DNA from: Straminergon stramineum | Lineage: Eukaryota > Streptophyta > Bryopsida > Hypnales > Calliergonaceae | Assembly: GCA_963920665.1 (NCBI GenBank) | Contig: OY987271.1 | Location: forward strand, 932,501-996,500 | Direction of reading: 5' to 3' | DNA length: 64,000 nt | Part shown: positions 47,031-58,462 of the stretch, piece after piece | Numbering within the stretch: position 1 is the stretch's first letter | How the letters are laid out: the number at the start of each line of letters is the position of its first letter | Program-made: the position numbers and the translations under genes | Notes under the pieces: model-generated | The model's database searches: none | What the model was told of the DNA's origin: nothing | Seen by the model: the letters and a program-made list of their open reading frames with translations, nothing else

Positions 47031-47269
47031 ATTCGTAAATGCAACCCTTGAATGCTATGGGTGTTCCATGTGCATCTTGCCTGAGCAGGGGAGACTCTCC
47101 GCTGGAATGCCGATCCACACCAGCACTTGCCTGTGGCACTAGTGGACAGTTGACCTGTTTGTTCCGGTCACGTGATTACAACTCTGCCGAGCTACTTGCC
47201 TTTCATCTTGTTGCAGTTTGCCAGATGCAAAGCTATCAGGACCAATTTGGGTGTACTATACATATTTCG

Positions 47270-47700
47270 AATTAGTTGAATTCCTCACAACCTTCTGTCA
47301 TTTGAAACTCTGGGCTGTACGCAATCGGCTGGAATTTTGGTGAGACATCCAAAAAACACTTGTCTTTGCTTTCATTGGGCCCTTCATCAATTGCTATAAT
47401 GTGCGCATCTAGGTGGTGGATTCCGCCTCCAGCAAGTTGTCCAGCATCGCCTCTAACTAACATAGCATACCAAACCATGGATTATTGCAATTCCACCCTC
47501 CTGATTGACAAGGGGATGATTTTTCACTAGCGGTTGACAGAGCGTGTTGCTGACGATAATGAATCTTGGGCGGTCTAGGGTAAAAAGTTCCTTGAGCTGA
47601 GCTCTGCTCCCATAGGCTGCCCAACTCAGTTGCATGCTCAGTTGCACACATGGTCATCAAGGCAGGCCAGCCAGTCCAGGGACGCCAGCCAAGCCAAGCC
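47270..47700 (-). pseudogene. Unidentified gene-like fragment, frameshifted
   Basis: The base composition is closer to coding than the surroundings. Two overlapping minus-strand frames give protein-like text. One contains LKELFTLDRPRFIIVSNTL and GGIAIIHGLV; the other contains GDAGQLAGGGIHHLDAHIIA and FLDVSPKFQPIAYSPEF. They join only with a frameshift near 47470. I cannot assign a family. It could be a captured gene fragment or part of a decayed transposon. Confidence 0.35.
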
Positions 47701-49489
47701 AAGCTAACAGAGCTTCATGAAAAAGGAAGACCTGCAGGGCAATTAATATACTGAAGAGCTGGGCACAGGTAACAATAAGCTAAGCTAAGGGAACGCAAGG
47801 CAAGGCAGGCAGCCAATGGACATGGATCTAACTTACTCAATGGAGAGAGGGATGGATGGAAAATATTATTCACCGAAAATCATCCAAAGTGGGCCAAGAG
47901 CATTCGGGGGGAGGGGGGGGGGGGGGGGCAGTAATGCAGGAAAGTCTTGGTTGGATTCCACCTGGGAAAGTCAAAAGAGGACTCTAGAATTGGCTTTTCC
48001 TTTCTGAACATGCATTTGGGCTAAGTGTAGGGGGACGTAACTTAGGATGAATTAATTTCAAATACAAAGGGCTGAAAATAAGGTACATGGATCCAAAATA
48101 GACCCTAAATAGACCCCAAAACTCTCATGAATAGAGTTGGAACATTTTAGACAAGAGTTGGTACAATTTGGTTGTGAGACTTAGAAGTGAATCACATTTG
48201 GGAGGAATTACCTCCACACTTCATGAAAGACACCGTGGATGTAAATCTTCAACATTACGAAAGTCCCTACCCACTTAATGTCCATATTTGGAGGGTGAGT
48301 CTCAATTATTTGGCACTTGGGTAGGTACGTATTTAAAGGAGCCTTCGTGTCAATGTCAAGTAACACTTGAGTTAGTATTTAGTTTAAATCATTCTATTAA
48401 ATATATTATATGAATTCATGTACTTTCAGCATCGAAATAGTACATCAGTGACATTTGTTTTTAGTGCAAAAATTCTTTGAATGTTAATGTAATATATGAA
48501 AATAATCAAATTTATTGTACTAATTCAATGTTGTTTTAGAAATGTCAAAATAACTTTTTGATAAGTACACATTAATTAATTGAAAAAAATAAAACTTAAA
48601 TTGGAGGGTGAAGTTGATAATCTATGGATAAAGGTTTTTATAATGAAGTGCCCCCGAGACAAACTGTGAAGCTTAGATGAGAGAGAGAAAATATTCTAAG
48701 GTGAATGTATAAGGTAAATTAAAATTAATTGCAATGCTCATCCCAAAAAAATCTTTAAAATATTGTTAATAATGTCACACTCCAAATTCAAGAGCTTAGC
48801 ATAGATTTTGAAAACATTGATAATCAAAATATTAAAAATTCACAACTACTCATATAGACTATGTCCAAATAATAGATGCTATGATGAATTCAAATTGATT
48901 TCTAATTTACTGAAAGTCCACACTTCTAATTAAACATAATCAACATTGGGATTTTAGACTTTGAATGGTAAATACATTTCACAAGAATTGTGCCAAGTGA
49001 CAAATGAAATTAAAATTTATGTTCTTTTGTTCTCTTTTATTCCCACATTGTATTTTGTTGTATCACTACAACAATAGGGTGGGGGATGGATTTTTTAACA
49101 TAGTTCAAGTAGTCAGGCTTTATCCCATGGGGTTCTTTCATGTCTAGAAGCCAAAGAATCCTTCAAAATATTCGTCTCTAAAGCAATGCTATAATCTTCA
49201 TCTATATTTATTTTTCAAATTAATCCAACTATAGGATCCTTTGATAAACTTGTTAGATTATGTCCTCTTAAAATTCCAAAATAAGAAAGCATACCAATTG
49301 AAAAATCATGTGCGTGGATACCAAAAAGAAGTATTTTGAATTCTTCCCAAATGGTTAGGTTTCATCTCTCGAACTTTTAATACAAAAATGTGTAGATCTT
49401 ACAACTTGCAATTCTACATAATATGTTGAGAAGTAAGTTGGAAATGCATATCATCATTTATTTTTTTAATTTCGTATTCATGCTTAGAA
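47701..49489. other. Gene-free stretch with poly-G tract
   Basis: Contains short GGCAAG/AAGCCAAGCC repeats at the left and a nearly pure G run of about 23 bases at 47907-47929. The rest is AT-rich. A lone CACTACAACAATAGG near 49073 resembles a transposon end, but no partner was found. Confidence 0.4.
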
Positions 49490-50264
49490 AAAATAATAAA
49501 TAGAAATAAATAAAGAATGATTTAAAACACTAAATTGTTAAGAATTTAGTTTTGGAATTGCAACATGCCAATTCCCATGGTTGTAATATTGTAATAAACA
49601 ATCTACATTCTATGATTTTATTAAAAATTGAGTTGAGTAAAGGACTTCAAAGATTATTTCAAAGGAGAGGTTATATAGTTGTCCACAAACTAAAACTCCT
49701 CATAACTTTCATATTGTTAATCAAAATGAAATGATTAACCCTTAAAGGACAGACTGATGACTGTGGAAATCATAGCTTTTGGAACCATGTGACATCATCT
49801 ACTTTATAGAAACCAAAAATATCCATTGGAGGTCAAAGTATCGTTGAAGATCTTCCCTTTCCACCCCTAATTCCAAGGATGAATTGTTGCACTTTTGTCC
49901 TACACAAGAGAATTCCTTGTCATCCATTGGACACCAAACGTTTGTGTCGGCGTTTAAGGGTTAAAAGAATTCCATGCATATATAAGTCTAGAAAACCAAT
50001 TTCACATATACTTCTTAAACAAGTGATTTTTTTAGAATTGTTTGCATGCATGTACTCCAAAAGGAACTACATATCATACAATAATTTTTTAACCATGTAG
50101 GCAAAAGTTTTTGTTGCACGTAAGTGCAACAATTGAAAGCTATACCTTGACCACATGTTTTCTGAAAATTTGAAAAGGAAAAAAAAAGGAAAATTTCCTT
50201 TGCAAATGGATGATAGAAAATGCTATGTTGCCGAAAAATACTATTGAGTCCTTTTAGGGGTTAA
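49490..50264 (-). mobile_element. TTAA element, family A, left-truncated, split by a nested family-C element
   Basis: The right end CTTTTAGGGGTTAA (50251-50264) is intact. Sequence from AAGAATGATTTAAAACAC onward is colinear with the copy at 41753-42701, but about 370 bases at the left are missing. A complete family-C element (49735-49964) interrupts it within the GGAATGATTCAAAGCTTTCC segment known from intact copies. Confidence 0.85.
49735..49964 (-). mobile_element. TTAA element, family C (230 bp), nested; shows the TTAA target
   Basis: TTAACCCTTAAAGGACAG on the left, GGCGTTTAAGGGTTAA on the right. Removing one TTAA and the element leaves ATGATTAAAAGAATTCCATG. This aligns without gaps to ATGATTCAAAGCTTTCCATG in the intact family-A copy, so a single TTAA was the target and was duplicated. 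Inverted relative to the copies at 31313 and 63178. Confidence 0.9.
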
Positions 50265-51705
50265 ATAATGACCTAGAGTAAACTTGCCATTTACCACACA
50301 CATCCAAAACACATGACAACCGTTGCCATTTACTGTTCACTACCTACACGATGCAACTACCAATTCAATTGCTATGGGAACAAAATTTTGTATCATCGCC
50401 CAATGACCACACGTCGTGTGGTGAATGGTTGCAAGGAAATTTTAACTAGATTTTAGCTTCATTTGCTTTAGATTGCAATAAAATTTGTAGCAAGAAATTT
50501 TTTGGCATTCTATTTTTTGAAGGGGAATCTTAACATGACATTTTATGATCATGCCAAATTTCAAAACATGCAATTCTCTATATTTATATGACAAAGGATA
50601 TGAATTTTGTCCATGCGGTGATTGGCAAGTTTACTATATGAATTTATTTCTAGTGTCAATTTACTAAAAATAAATGTGTCTTCAAGAACTTTTATTGAAA
50701 ATTTCTTCCAAAATCACTACTTTATCCCTAAACGTCCAGATTCATCTCCAAAATTGACAATTTGAGAAAAAGCATTATAAAGTGCTATTTGGAAGCACAT
50801 TTTGGAATTGAAATGCAAAAAAAAGTTGTAGATTTTGATTTGTAGATTCCATTTGTACAGTTACATTCACCAATGCTATCACCAATCTTTTTTTTTTTAT
50901 AAATTTTGAAAGAGAAATTCTAAAATTCCTTCAAAATTCGATTGCAAGTAAAACATTATCATTTTTTGAGTAAAATTTGTTGGAATAGATTTGAAATGAG
51001 GTTCTCTTCAAATAGTGATTTTTTGAAATTTTTGTATTCTTCCTATCTATGACCTCATTTTGACTAATCCAATTTTGAACTAAAGTCAATGCAGTTTGAC
51101 CACTTTACATACTTGCACATTTTTAATTTTAGAAAAAATATGAACTCTAGTAACACCAAATCCAACCCTTAGATAGGACAACAACTTGATAATGTATCTT
51201 CACAAATTAAAATAACTTTCATCCAAGTAGTTAGGAGGATGAAACTGGAGTTTGAATTTGTTCATTGTCCAGAAAATGTTTAGGGGTTTAGGGTTAGTCG
51301 TTTTACTAGACCTATGCTAAAAAACTAACTTCACCCCTCCCCCACTATTCATTGGGATAGTGTATTTTCTATTAAAAGTGATTTCCTTTTGTGTCGAGAG
51401 AAGGAAATAAATCCTTGGCCAGGACATAGGGCCCTTGTCTATCCCCTCTGCATCAGAGCAGACATTTTTTGGATGTTGAGAAATGAGGATTTGTGGAATA
51501 ACTCAGTATGTTCATCAAATATTATAATATCTAAAACCACACGAGGATTCTCTTGTAAATTGCAGATTTGCACTCATGAGTAACTTCAGTTGGTTTCGAA
51601 TCTCAACTATAATTATTCTAGATTTTCTAGATCCAATCCAAAAAGCTCCTCACTGATTTCCATTGTTCACTCTACAAAGCCCAGGAGCTAAGCTTTTTTT
51701 TTTTT
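50265..51705. other. Gene-free AT-rich stretch
   Basis: No gene or complete element. Contains old-looking AAAATTTC and T-run repeats. The open frame at 51389-51583 is not recognised. Confidence 0.4.
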
Positions 51706-51985
51706 TGATTTGTTGTCAAATTGCACCAAAATAATGGGCCTTGCACCAAGCCCTTAGAACATAAATAGTAATAGTAAAATCTTGGATGAAATTTCCAAAA
51801 AAATTCAAATTAAAAAAAGATCTTGGATGAAATTGTTAGATTGTAGATGAAAACATAGTTATGGATATGTAATATGTCCTGATGTGATATTTTCTATCCA
51901 ATATGTGTATGACTATTGAAATTTGGAACATGACTATAACATCTAATATCGCCACTTTGGCACTTCACAAAAAATGATAAAAAAA
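51706..51985 (+). repeat. Dispersed repeat family E, copy 3
   Basis: Starts TTGTCAAATTGCACCAAAA and ends ATCGCCACTTTGGCACTTC then ACAAAAAATG. The inner TCTTGGATGAAAT segment is duplicated. Matches 44740-44946 in inverted orientation. Confidence 0.55.
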
Positions 51986-52103
51986 ACATCATTGGAACTA
52001 AGATAGGTTGAGCTTAGCTATCCAAGAACCTAGTAGGAGTGTGAATTTTGTTGCACATCATTGAGCTTTCCAAGAACTTTGTTGCATGAAATATTTATTA
52101 AGC

Positions 52104-52958
52104 TTAACCCCTAAATGCCCACGGCACCCAAATGTGGTGTTTGGAAAACTTTGAAGTTAAGTAAAATCCAACCAAATTGCTATTATTAGTAGTTTATATT
52201 TTTGGAGAATTCTTTTTGAAGTCTAGTTTTAGGATCAAAAAGTTGATCTTAAAAATAAAGGATTATGATTTTTCTATTGAAGATTTTGTGTAAGGGTACT
52301 GAGTGCAATCTTGATTTCCCGTAGTGTCGCGGGCTCTTGGAAATGAGCCTCAAATACACTAGATCTTGGAGGCAAAATCACATTAGAAATTCATTTAAAA
52401 AAATTGTAGAATAGAGTTTGAAAAACCGTAAATTGATTGCGGTTGTGCATTCTAGGCCCTATAACCTCATATTTTTTTAGTGACCAACTTTTTAGAGTTG
52501 ACATGAAAAAAGAGAATTGAAAATTTTTCATAATTCTTAGGGGTAGTTTTGAGTGTTGAGTGTTAAAAAAAAAAAAAAGTGGAAATGCTTAGTCTTGTGC
52601 TATGTTTCAAGGCTCGAAAATGTAAAGATGTTTCGCTAGGGACTGGTTCCCTTGGTTGCTGTGTACTGTTTCCCCCATCAATGGAAATCGTCCATGTGTT
52701 TCAAGAAAAAAAAAAAAAAGGAGAAAAAAAAAAAAATTCATAATTTTTACACCCTCATGATCAAACATTATAATCTTTCAATCAATAAGTGATATTGTTA
52801 TGAGTTCTTTTCCTATGTGATCTCTAACATGTCTAGTTTGAATTTGTACGGTTACAATTCAAAAGAAATTGGTACAACTTATAAAAACGTTGACTTTTTG
52901 TTCAATTTAGAGCAAATTTCAAGAAGCTCCAAACAGGCCTTGGGCATTTAGGGGTTAA
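52104..52958 (+). mobile_element. TTAA element, family B (855 bp), containing a retroposon
   Basis: TTAACCCCTAAATGCCCACG on the left and GGGCATTTAGGGGTTAA on the right give a 17-bp perfect terminal repeat including TTAA. CCAAACAGGCCTTGGGC near the right end matches family B at 37927-38893. A retroposon at 52536-52736 is inserted, so the element proper is shorter than the other copies. Confidence 0.85.
52527..52745 (+). mobile_element. Retroposon (201-bp insert) inside family B, 9-bp TSD
   Basis: TTCATAATT occurs on both sides (52527-52535 and 52737-52745). The insert ends with TTGCTGTGTACTG...CAATGGAAATCGTCCATG then TGTTTCAAG and two poly-A runs split by GGAG. It is one of the longest copies of the tail family whose micro-insertions lie at 27.2, 32.2 and 58.2 kb. 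A poly-A tract near 52563 suggests it may itself be composite. Confidence 0.75.
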
Positions 52959-53183
52959 TACCCTCCCTATCTATGATTGGGGAGTTGGGACTCTGAATAT
53001 CTGGATGGGGACATGGGATGGGATCCTTGCCTTGCCTGCTGCATGGTCCTCCCATGTCTTCCTCCCAATAAGGGAATAACTTATTAGTGAATGGCCCCCC
53101 TGGGGACTCTGAATAAGTTATCTCCTTGGGGACATGCCTGCAGTGTCTTTTTTTGGTTTTCAGACCAATGGTTATGAGGACTT

Positions 53184-54256
53184 TCTTTCAAGAATTTTTT
53201 TTTTTTTTTTTGAAACCCGGAGTTTATTCCAAGAAGAACAAGAACAAACGGCGGAAAGCCGAGGGCCACGCCCTGGAGAGAAATAACATGTATAAGACCA
53301 GGAAGTGACAAAGAATGCTAATTTACACGAAGACACTGCATACAGGCTTCTTAAGGTGCCAAGTGATAACCCTACCTTGTCTAGAACCAAAGAATGGAGT
53401 GTGAAGCCAAGTATGCTCGAATTTGTGGATGAACTTATTGGACTTAGCTGGGAGCTTGTCACATAGGCGAGAGGTCTGGAGCCAAGCTACCCTTCCGTGA
53501 TCCAATGTGGCTTCCCAAATCAGTTGCTCTAGTTTGGTGTGTGACCATGACTCTTGGTTGAAGACCCAAGAGTTCCTCCCCAACCAGCAGATCCATACCA
53601 CAGATCCACGCAGTAGGGACCATATCCTAGTTCCAGCTCAAAGCCTTTTGGGAAGCGGGGAGCCCAGGAGACATTGCTGCCAGGTCAGATTGGGCCACCC
53701 TGTTTCTGGCAACGGGATTGCCTGAGAAAGGTAGAGAATGGAGAGGGCGAACCGCCATGCCAATTGGCTAGGGGCACATTCAATAAACCTGTGCATAATG
53801 GTATCCTCGAGCCCTCGGTCGCAACAAGTGCAAGACATGTCAATGCCGGGGAAAATTTTTGCTCGCCAACTGTTAACTGCCACTGCCTTGTGTATCGCTG
53901 ACCAAAGATAGCCCGCTTCCTTCTGGGGACGAGCTCTGTTCCATACGTCTGACCACCCCGGTTTGTAGCTGGGTGGCAGAATCCCGTGCCACTTCTCAGG
54001 GATTGACCGCTTTAACTGGGAACGGGGATTGATTAGTGATCTGCCTTTTTTAGCTGTGTAAGCGTGCAGCAAGTCGCCATTCGACCAACGCCATCTACCC
54101 GGGTCGAATTGGAGGTTCTTCACAGTTCCTGCAAAAAGGTGGAAGGCTTGTGCCGTTGGTTGGGCGCTTCTTGTCACGATTACCACCCTGACTCGTTGGA
54201 GAATCCCCCTGTGCACTTCACTAGCCTGTTGGTCAGCATGTGCTCTCTTTCAAGAA
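53184..54256 (-). mobile_element. 5'-truncated LINE (non-LTR retrotransposon), 11-bp TSD
   Basis: TCTTTCAAGAA flanks both ends (53184-53194 and 54246-54256). The element reads right to left and ends in AATAAACTCCGGGTTTC plus a 17-base A tail. Its main frame (54216-53638) encodes the end of a LINE ORF2: YLWSAIHKAVAVNSWRAKIF followed by CTCC, HRFIEC and LAWRF, the zinc-binding RT-associated domain (PF13966-like). A following frame (53601-53323) has WICWLGRNSWVFNQESW, the next conserved block, reached after a frameshift or stop near 53620. Reverse transcriptase and endonuclease domains are missing. Confidence 0.88.
53638..54216 (-). pseudogene. LINE ORF2 C-terminal remnant (RT zinc-binding domain)
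   Basis: A 192-codon open frame inside the truncated LINE. The Trp-rich block SDVWNRARPQKEAGYLWSAI, the cysteine/histidine group (C-T-C-C ... H-R-F-I-E-C) and the trailing W-R-F are typical of the zinc-binding region after plant LINE reverse transcriptases. It lacks the catalytic RT core and cannot encode an active enzyme. Confidence 0.85.
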
Positions 54257-54483
54257 GGTTTTGAGTTTCCTGGATCCTTCATTTTGGGGGGTTTGCATCA
54301 GAGGAGGCCAATTTTGAGTGAGTGTGCGGTTTTGAATATGTAATTTTTGTACGTGTTGGCTTTATACAATGAATGAAGTGAGGTTTTGGAAACATTGTGG
54401 CAATAGTGTGAAGGACTATGGTTAGAGCTTGGCATTTTTTAACACATTTATCCCTTTTTCTTTTCTTTACTGTAGGCTGGAAG

Positions 54484-54779
54484 CTACCCATTTTTTATTT
54501 TTTTATTTTTTTATTTTTATTTTTTTGACTCAAATGAGACGGAATTTCATTGCAGAGATAAAATTACAAGGCCAGCCAGACACAAGTGGCCTGGCAGGAG
54601 GAAAAAAAAGAAAAAGCACAGACCCACATTGCCCGCTGGACCCAGATCAAAAACCCAAGCACCACCTAGGCGAAGCGCAGAGAGGGGCCTCAGTGCTCCC
54701 TACAGCTAGCCCCCGGCAGCAGTAACTAGACTCCTGCAAGTTGGGGATGTTCTTCACAGCGGCTGACTACCCATTTTTT
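54484..54779 (-). mobile_element. Retroposon (270-bp insert), 13-bp TSD, antisense
   Basis: CTACCCATTTTTT flanks both sides (54484-54496 and 54767-54779). On the minus strand the insert ends CTCTGCAATGAAATTCCGTC then TCATTTGAGTC and an A-rich tail with TAAA interruptions, typical of a plant LINE 3' end. The upstream part is GC-balanced with no complete domain. Plus-strand frames over it are spurious. Confidence 0.85.
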
Positions 54780-57167
54780 TGAGGCAATTGGGCATTTAAA
54801 TGCCTTCAAAAACTCACACTGGGACATGGGGTCTATCTTCTCTTCTGCTTGCATGGTCCCATGTCCCTCCGTCCATTAATGAATGGAACTTCAGTGACGG
54901 AGCAGTTCGGTTGTGTGCACTTCAAGTCAGTCCTGGGCACTGGTGAGTTAACTTACTGCTGTGGTTGTGAAGTCAGTCAGTCAGTCGTCTGTTATGACAA
55001 AGTGTCAAGTGTGAACTTCACACAGCCGGCCAGCTGAAGGAAGTTACCTTAAGGTAATTAAGTAACTTCTGGGCTTCAACTTCCTACTTCAGTCTCCCTC
55101 CCTCTGCCACAACTGAAAGTGCAGTAAGATACTCCGTACGTAACTTACTACTGAAGTTAAGTTAAGTTAAGTTACTCCCTCCGTTCCCCCACTCCGTCAG
55201 CCAGCCAGCCAGCCGTGGTTCTGACCCAAAAACCATGCTCTAAAATTCCGACAACTAAGTTACTGCCAAAGAGGGAACGGACGGACTCCTCCAGTCGGTA
55301 ATTCAGTTCCTGCACTGCAGGGGCAACTGCGACGGACACGTCAGTCAGTCAGTCAAACTTCCGTCCATGCCAACTGCAATGGACGGCATCGGACGGATCG
55401 AACATCCACCTTCAGTTGATGGGGCGGGTTTACAGACAAAACCAGGGGAAGGTAAGAAAAGGGGAACTGGGAGGTAAACTGGCAGCTGCCAGATCACTCC
55501 AGTCCTGTGCGAGGTTGGGGGAGAACAGCCGGTGAAGTTAGGTTCATTGGTAAGATAGCCAGTGGAATTGGGGCAAAACCAGGTTGCAATTCGAAAATAT
55601 TGGGAAAAACTTGGTGGAAAAAAAATATAAAATCTCCTACTTGGAGTAAAATAAAACAGAGGAAAAAAAAAGAACACTGACCTACATATGCTATATTTAA
55701 TTTGGATTACTTAGTTTACTACAATAAACTAGATTTGACGAATATTTAGCCTTGACTCGGATGGAATGGGCATTAGAAAATCTCCTCCAACTCTCTTAGG
55801 TACAACCTTTGGATGCATTTCCAAAGGAGAATAGCAGAGTTAGGGTGAAGGTGGCAAGGCAAGGCCAAAAAGTGTCTTCTTGCTCAAAGCAAGAGAGACA
55901 ACAATGAAGCTTGTTGCAACAATAGTTGATGAGTGGTTTGGAAATGCTAAGGTTCCTACAAAGCCACAATGGTGGGGGAGGTTGTCATAAAGAGCCACAT
56001 CCAATACAAGTCATGGACATACAACTTCTCATCATTTTCTTTCTCAAGCAATCTCCTCCAAAAGCATAATTCTTGATTATTGTTCATTGTAGGGTGCCAT
56101 GGATCTAAATTGATGGAGGCAAATGATAGATACAAAGTTGTACCCTTTCATGAGGATGGTGACAAAGAGGAGACAATATAAAAGCTTTGAGAGAAAAGGG
56201 GTTCTTTATACAAAACATTTTTTCTCTCAAAGTTTTTTATATATTGATTTTTGTAAATTTTTGTAAACTTATTTTTGAATATTGTCAATCAATTGTGAAA
56301 TACATTGAAAAGAATGACATAATTGAATCTCTTCATTTTTGACATAGTTTTTGTCCTTTTGCCCACATGTTCAACCTATTATTACAATTGGCAAAGTGAT
56401 GGAGGGAGACTTTGAAGGTAATGGGATGGCCATGGAAAGAACATGTGGCTTCCATGTTGGCATTGTCATCACTTCATGCCCTTGATTGGTCAAAGCACAA
56501 AATCCAATGATCAGAAGGGGCCATGAAGGTCCCCTGTAGAAACTAAAATTGTATCAAGTGAGGGACAAATCTACAGGCCTTGTACCTCTATATATGCAAC
56601 TACATCAAATTGGGTCTTCATTGTATAACTAGATCCAATTTGGTTTTCATGTACCACTTTTGTGGCCTTAAAACCTCCCCAAAGTATTTCCATGTAAGCA
56701 CTTTTGAGTGCATTAGACCTTGGACCTTGGCAAAAAATGTTAAACCTCAAATTCCAATTTTCAATTCTCTACCAATTAGATTTTGAGGATTTGATGGGAC
56801 TTGAGATTGAGGACATAGTGAGAAATATACTCTTGTCTATTCTTCACCTTTGGTTCTTGTTCTTGTTCTAGCATATTGTTTTTATTTTGATGTGACAACC
56901 CTAAAAGTTTGCCCTATTTATGCTATAAGAGGATTTTTCTAATCCCTCATACAATGTTACATGGGAATAATTAGTTTTTGCATTTCTTTTCTACAAAACT
57001 ATTATTAGGCGAGCTTGTTATCTTCTTCTTTTTTGTTCAACAAATTCAAATCACACTATTGACAACAAATTCAAAATCTTTGAGGGTGGCAAGGTGATCA
57101 AAGAATAGTGTGACTACCTCTTTTGGCGGATTGAATAGACAACCATGTTTTCTAGCCTTCATCTATA
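54780..57167. other. Gene-free stretch; left part rich in CAGT and AAGTT short repeats
   Basis: Between about 54830 and 55600 the DNA is GC-balanced with CAGTCAGT runs (54972, 55340), AAGTTAAGTT runs (55156-55178) and CAGCCAGC (55198-55214). I see no gene. From 55680 on it is AT-rich and unremarkable. Confidence 0.4.
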
Positions 57168-57265
57168 CACTAGAAAAAACCTACGTCAATTTCAATGGAA
57201 ACCAATTGACGCAAAATTTTGCGTCAGCTGGTTTCTGTTGAAACTAGCAGATGTTTCTTCTAGTG
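57168..57265. mobile_element. 98-bp CACTA-type MITE with ATA target duplication
   Basis: Begins CACTAGAAAAAAC and ends GTTTCTTCTAGTG. ATA flanks both sides (57165-57167 and 57266-57268). An inner hairpin GACGCAAAATTTTGCGTC lies at its centre, with CCAATT/CAGCTGG arms. The CACTAG ends match the 173-bp MITE at 11577. Confidence 0.85.
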
Positions 57266-58182
57266 ATACCATCTTCAAAGTTTGACCTTTACTCATCCAA
57301 GTCAAAATATAGTTGCATTTGCCCTAAAATTACTTGTAGGATTCTTCGGCTTAATATTAAAAGGATTGTTACATGACAATCTTCAATGGAAGGCTCATTG
57401 CACAATGGAAACAAAAACATTGACTAGGCTTAAAACTCAAACGAACAGTATGCCAATTCCTAACTTAATAGTTCATCGCAAACATTCATTGGATCTTTAT
57501 TTTTCGCAAATCTAAGTGTAGAAAATGGAAAAACATTACCTGATTTATCACTTTTTCAGACTATCCAATGGAATGGTGACAAATCTGCCTCGGGAACCGG
57601 ACAATGGCATCATGACTACCCTAGCATGCCTAATAAGTTAATAACATGTTCCCATTGAGATTTAGGGAGAGCAGTGATTCTGCAAATGTGCATGGCATGA
57701 CAGAATAATAAAAATACTTTAAAAAACACACTTGTTAGGACATGACTGAGAATCTGCAGTGATTTGACAAAATCTGTGCGATCTTGACATGGTCATCTTG
57801 CTATTGGCATGGTGCTTGCTTGTGAGTAGTGTACAAGTCATGACTTGCATAGTACCACAGTATTATAATAGTGTTTTGTTTTTTGTTTTTTTACACAAAA
57901 TATTATAATAGTGAGAATTGAAGGATCATTGGTCTCATGAAAAAGTACCTCATGAAAATTATTGGTGTCATGAGCAGCACACTCTAATAATAACTTCAGC
58001 CATGCAAAGACTTTTAAAAAACAATCAAACTTACCAGGACGTGTACTGTAAGGTAAGGTAAGTAAATTTAAGTTGGTGCTCTCAGGTTGTCTTCTTAACT
58101 TACCTCCTAGCAGGGCTGTCTGTCAGCTTGATATTTATGTTCCCAATAATCTTACAAATTTTGTTGCCAGGCAGATGCAACC

Positions 58183-58254
58183 AAAAGCTCATGAACCTTC
58201 AATGGAAATTGTCCATGTGTTTCAAAAAAAAAAAAAAAAAAAAAGCTCATGAAC
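58183..58254 (+). mobile_element. Micro-retroposon: 27-bp body plus poly-A, 14-bp TSD
   Basis: AAAAGCTCATGAAC occurs at 58183-58196 and 58241-58254. Between them are CTTCAATGGAAATTGTCC, ATGTGTTTC and about 17 A's. This is the last 27 bases of the tail family and shows extreme 5' truncation. Confidence 0.9.
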
Positions 58255-58270
58255 TTCAGTCAGGAAGTTC

Positions 58271-58462
58271 TACACTGAATAGGGGTATTAAGAGGACCCA
58301 TACTAATTAATCGACATGCCACACCATATAAATATCTACCTTTGCTGAACATCAGTAGTTGTTGAAGTGTCTCAGCGATGTACATCATGCTTCAAACATC
58401 TACGGTTTTCCACAATCAGTCCCTTTAATTTTTTGGTCCTCTTAATACCCCTATTCAGTGTA
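58271..58462. mobile_element. 188-bp MITE with 26-bp perfect terminal inverted repeats and TA flanks
   Basis: Arms at 58273-58298 and 58435-58460 begin CACTGAATAGGGGTATTAAG and are perfect inverted copies. TA flanks both sides (58271-58272 and 58461-58462), as in Tc1/mariner-type elements. The interior is non-coding. The TA duplication is short, so the superfamily is not certain. Confidence 0.82.

Noticed and set aside
49073..49100. CACTACAACAATAGG as a transposon end
   Set aside because: No inverted partner or target duplication was found within a reasonable distance.
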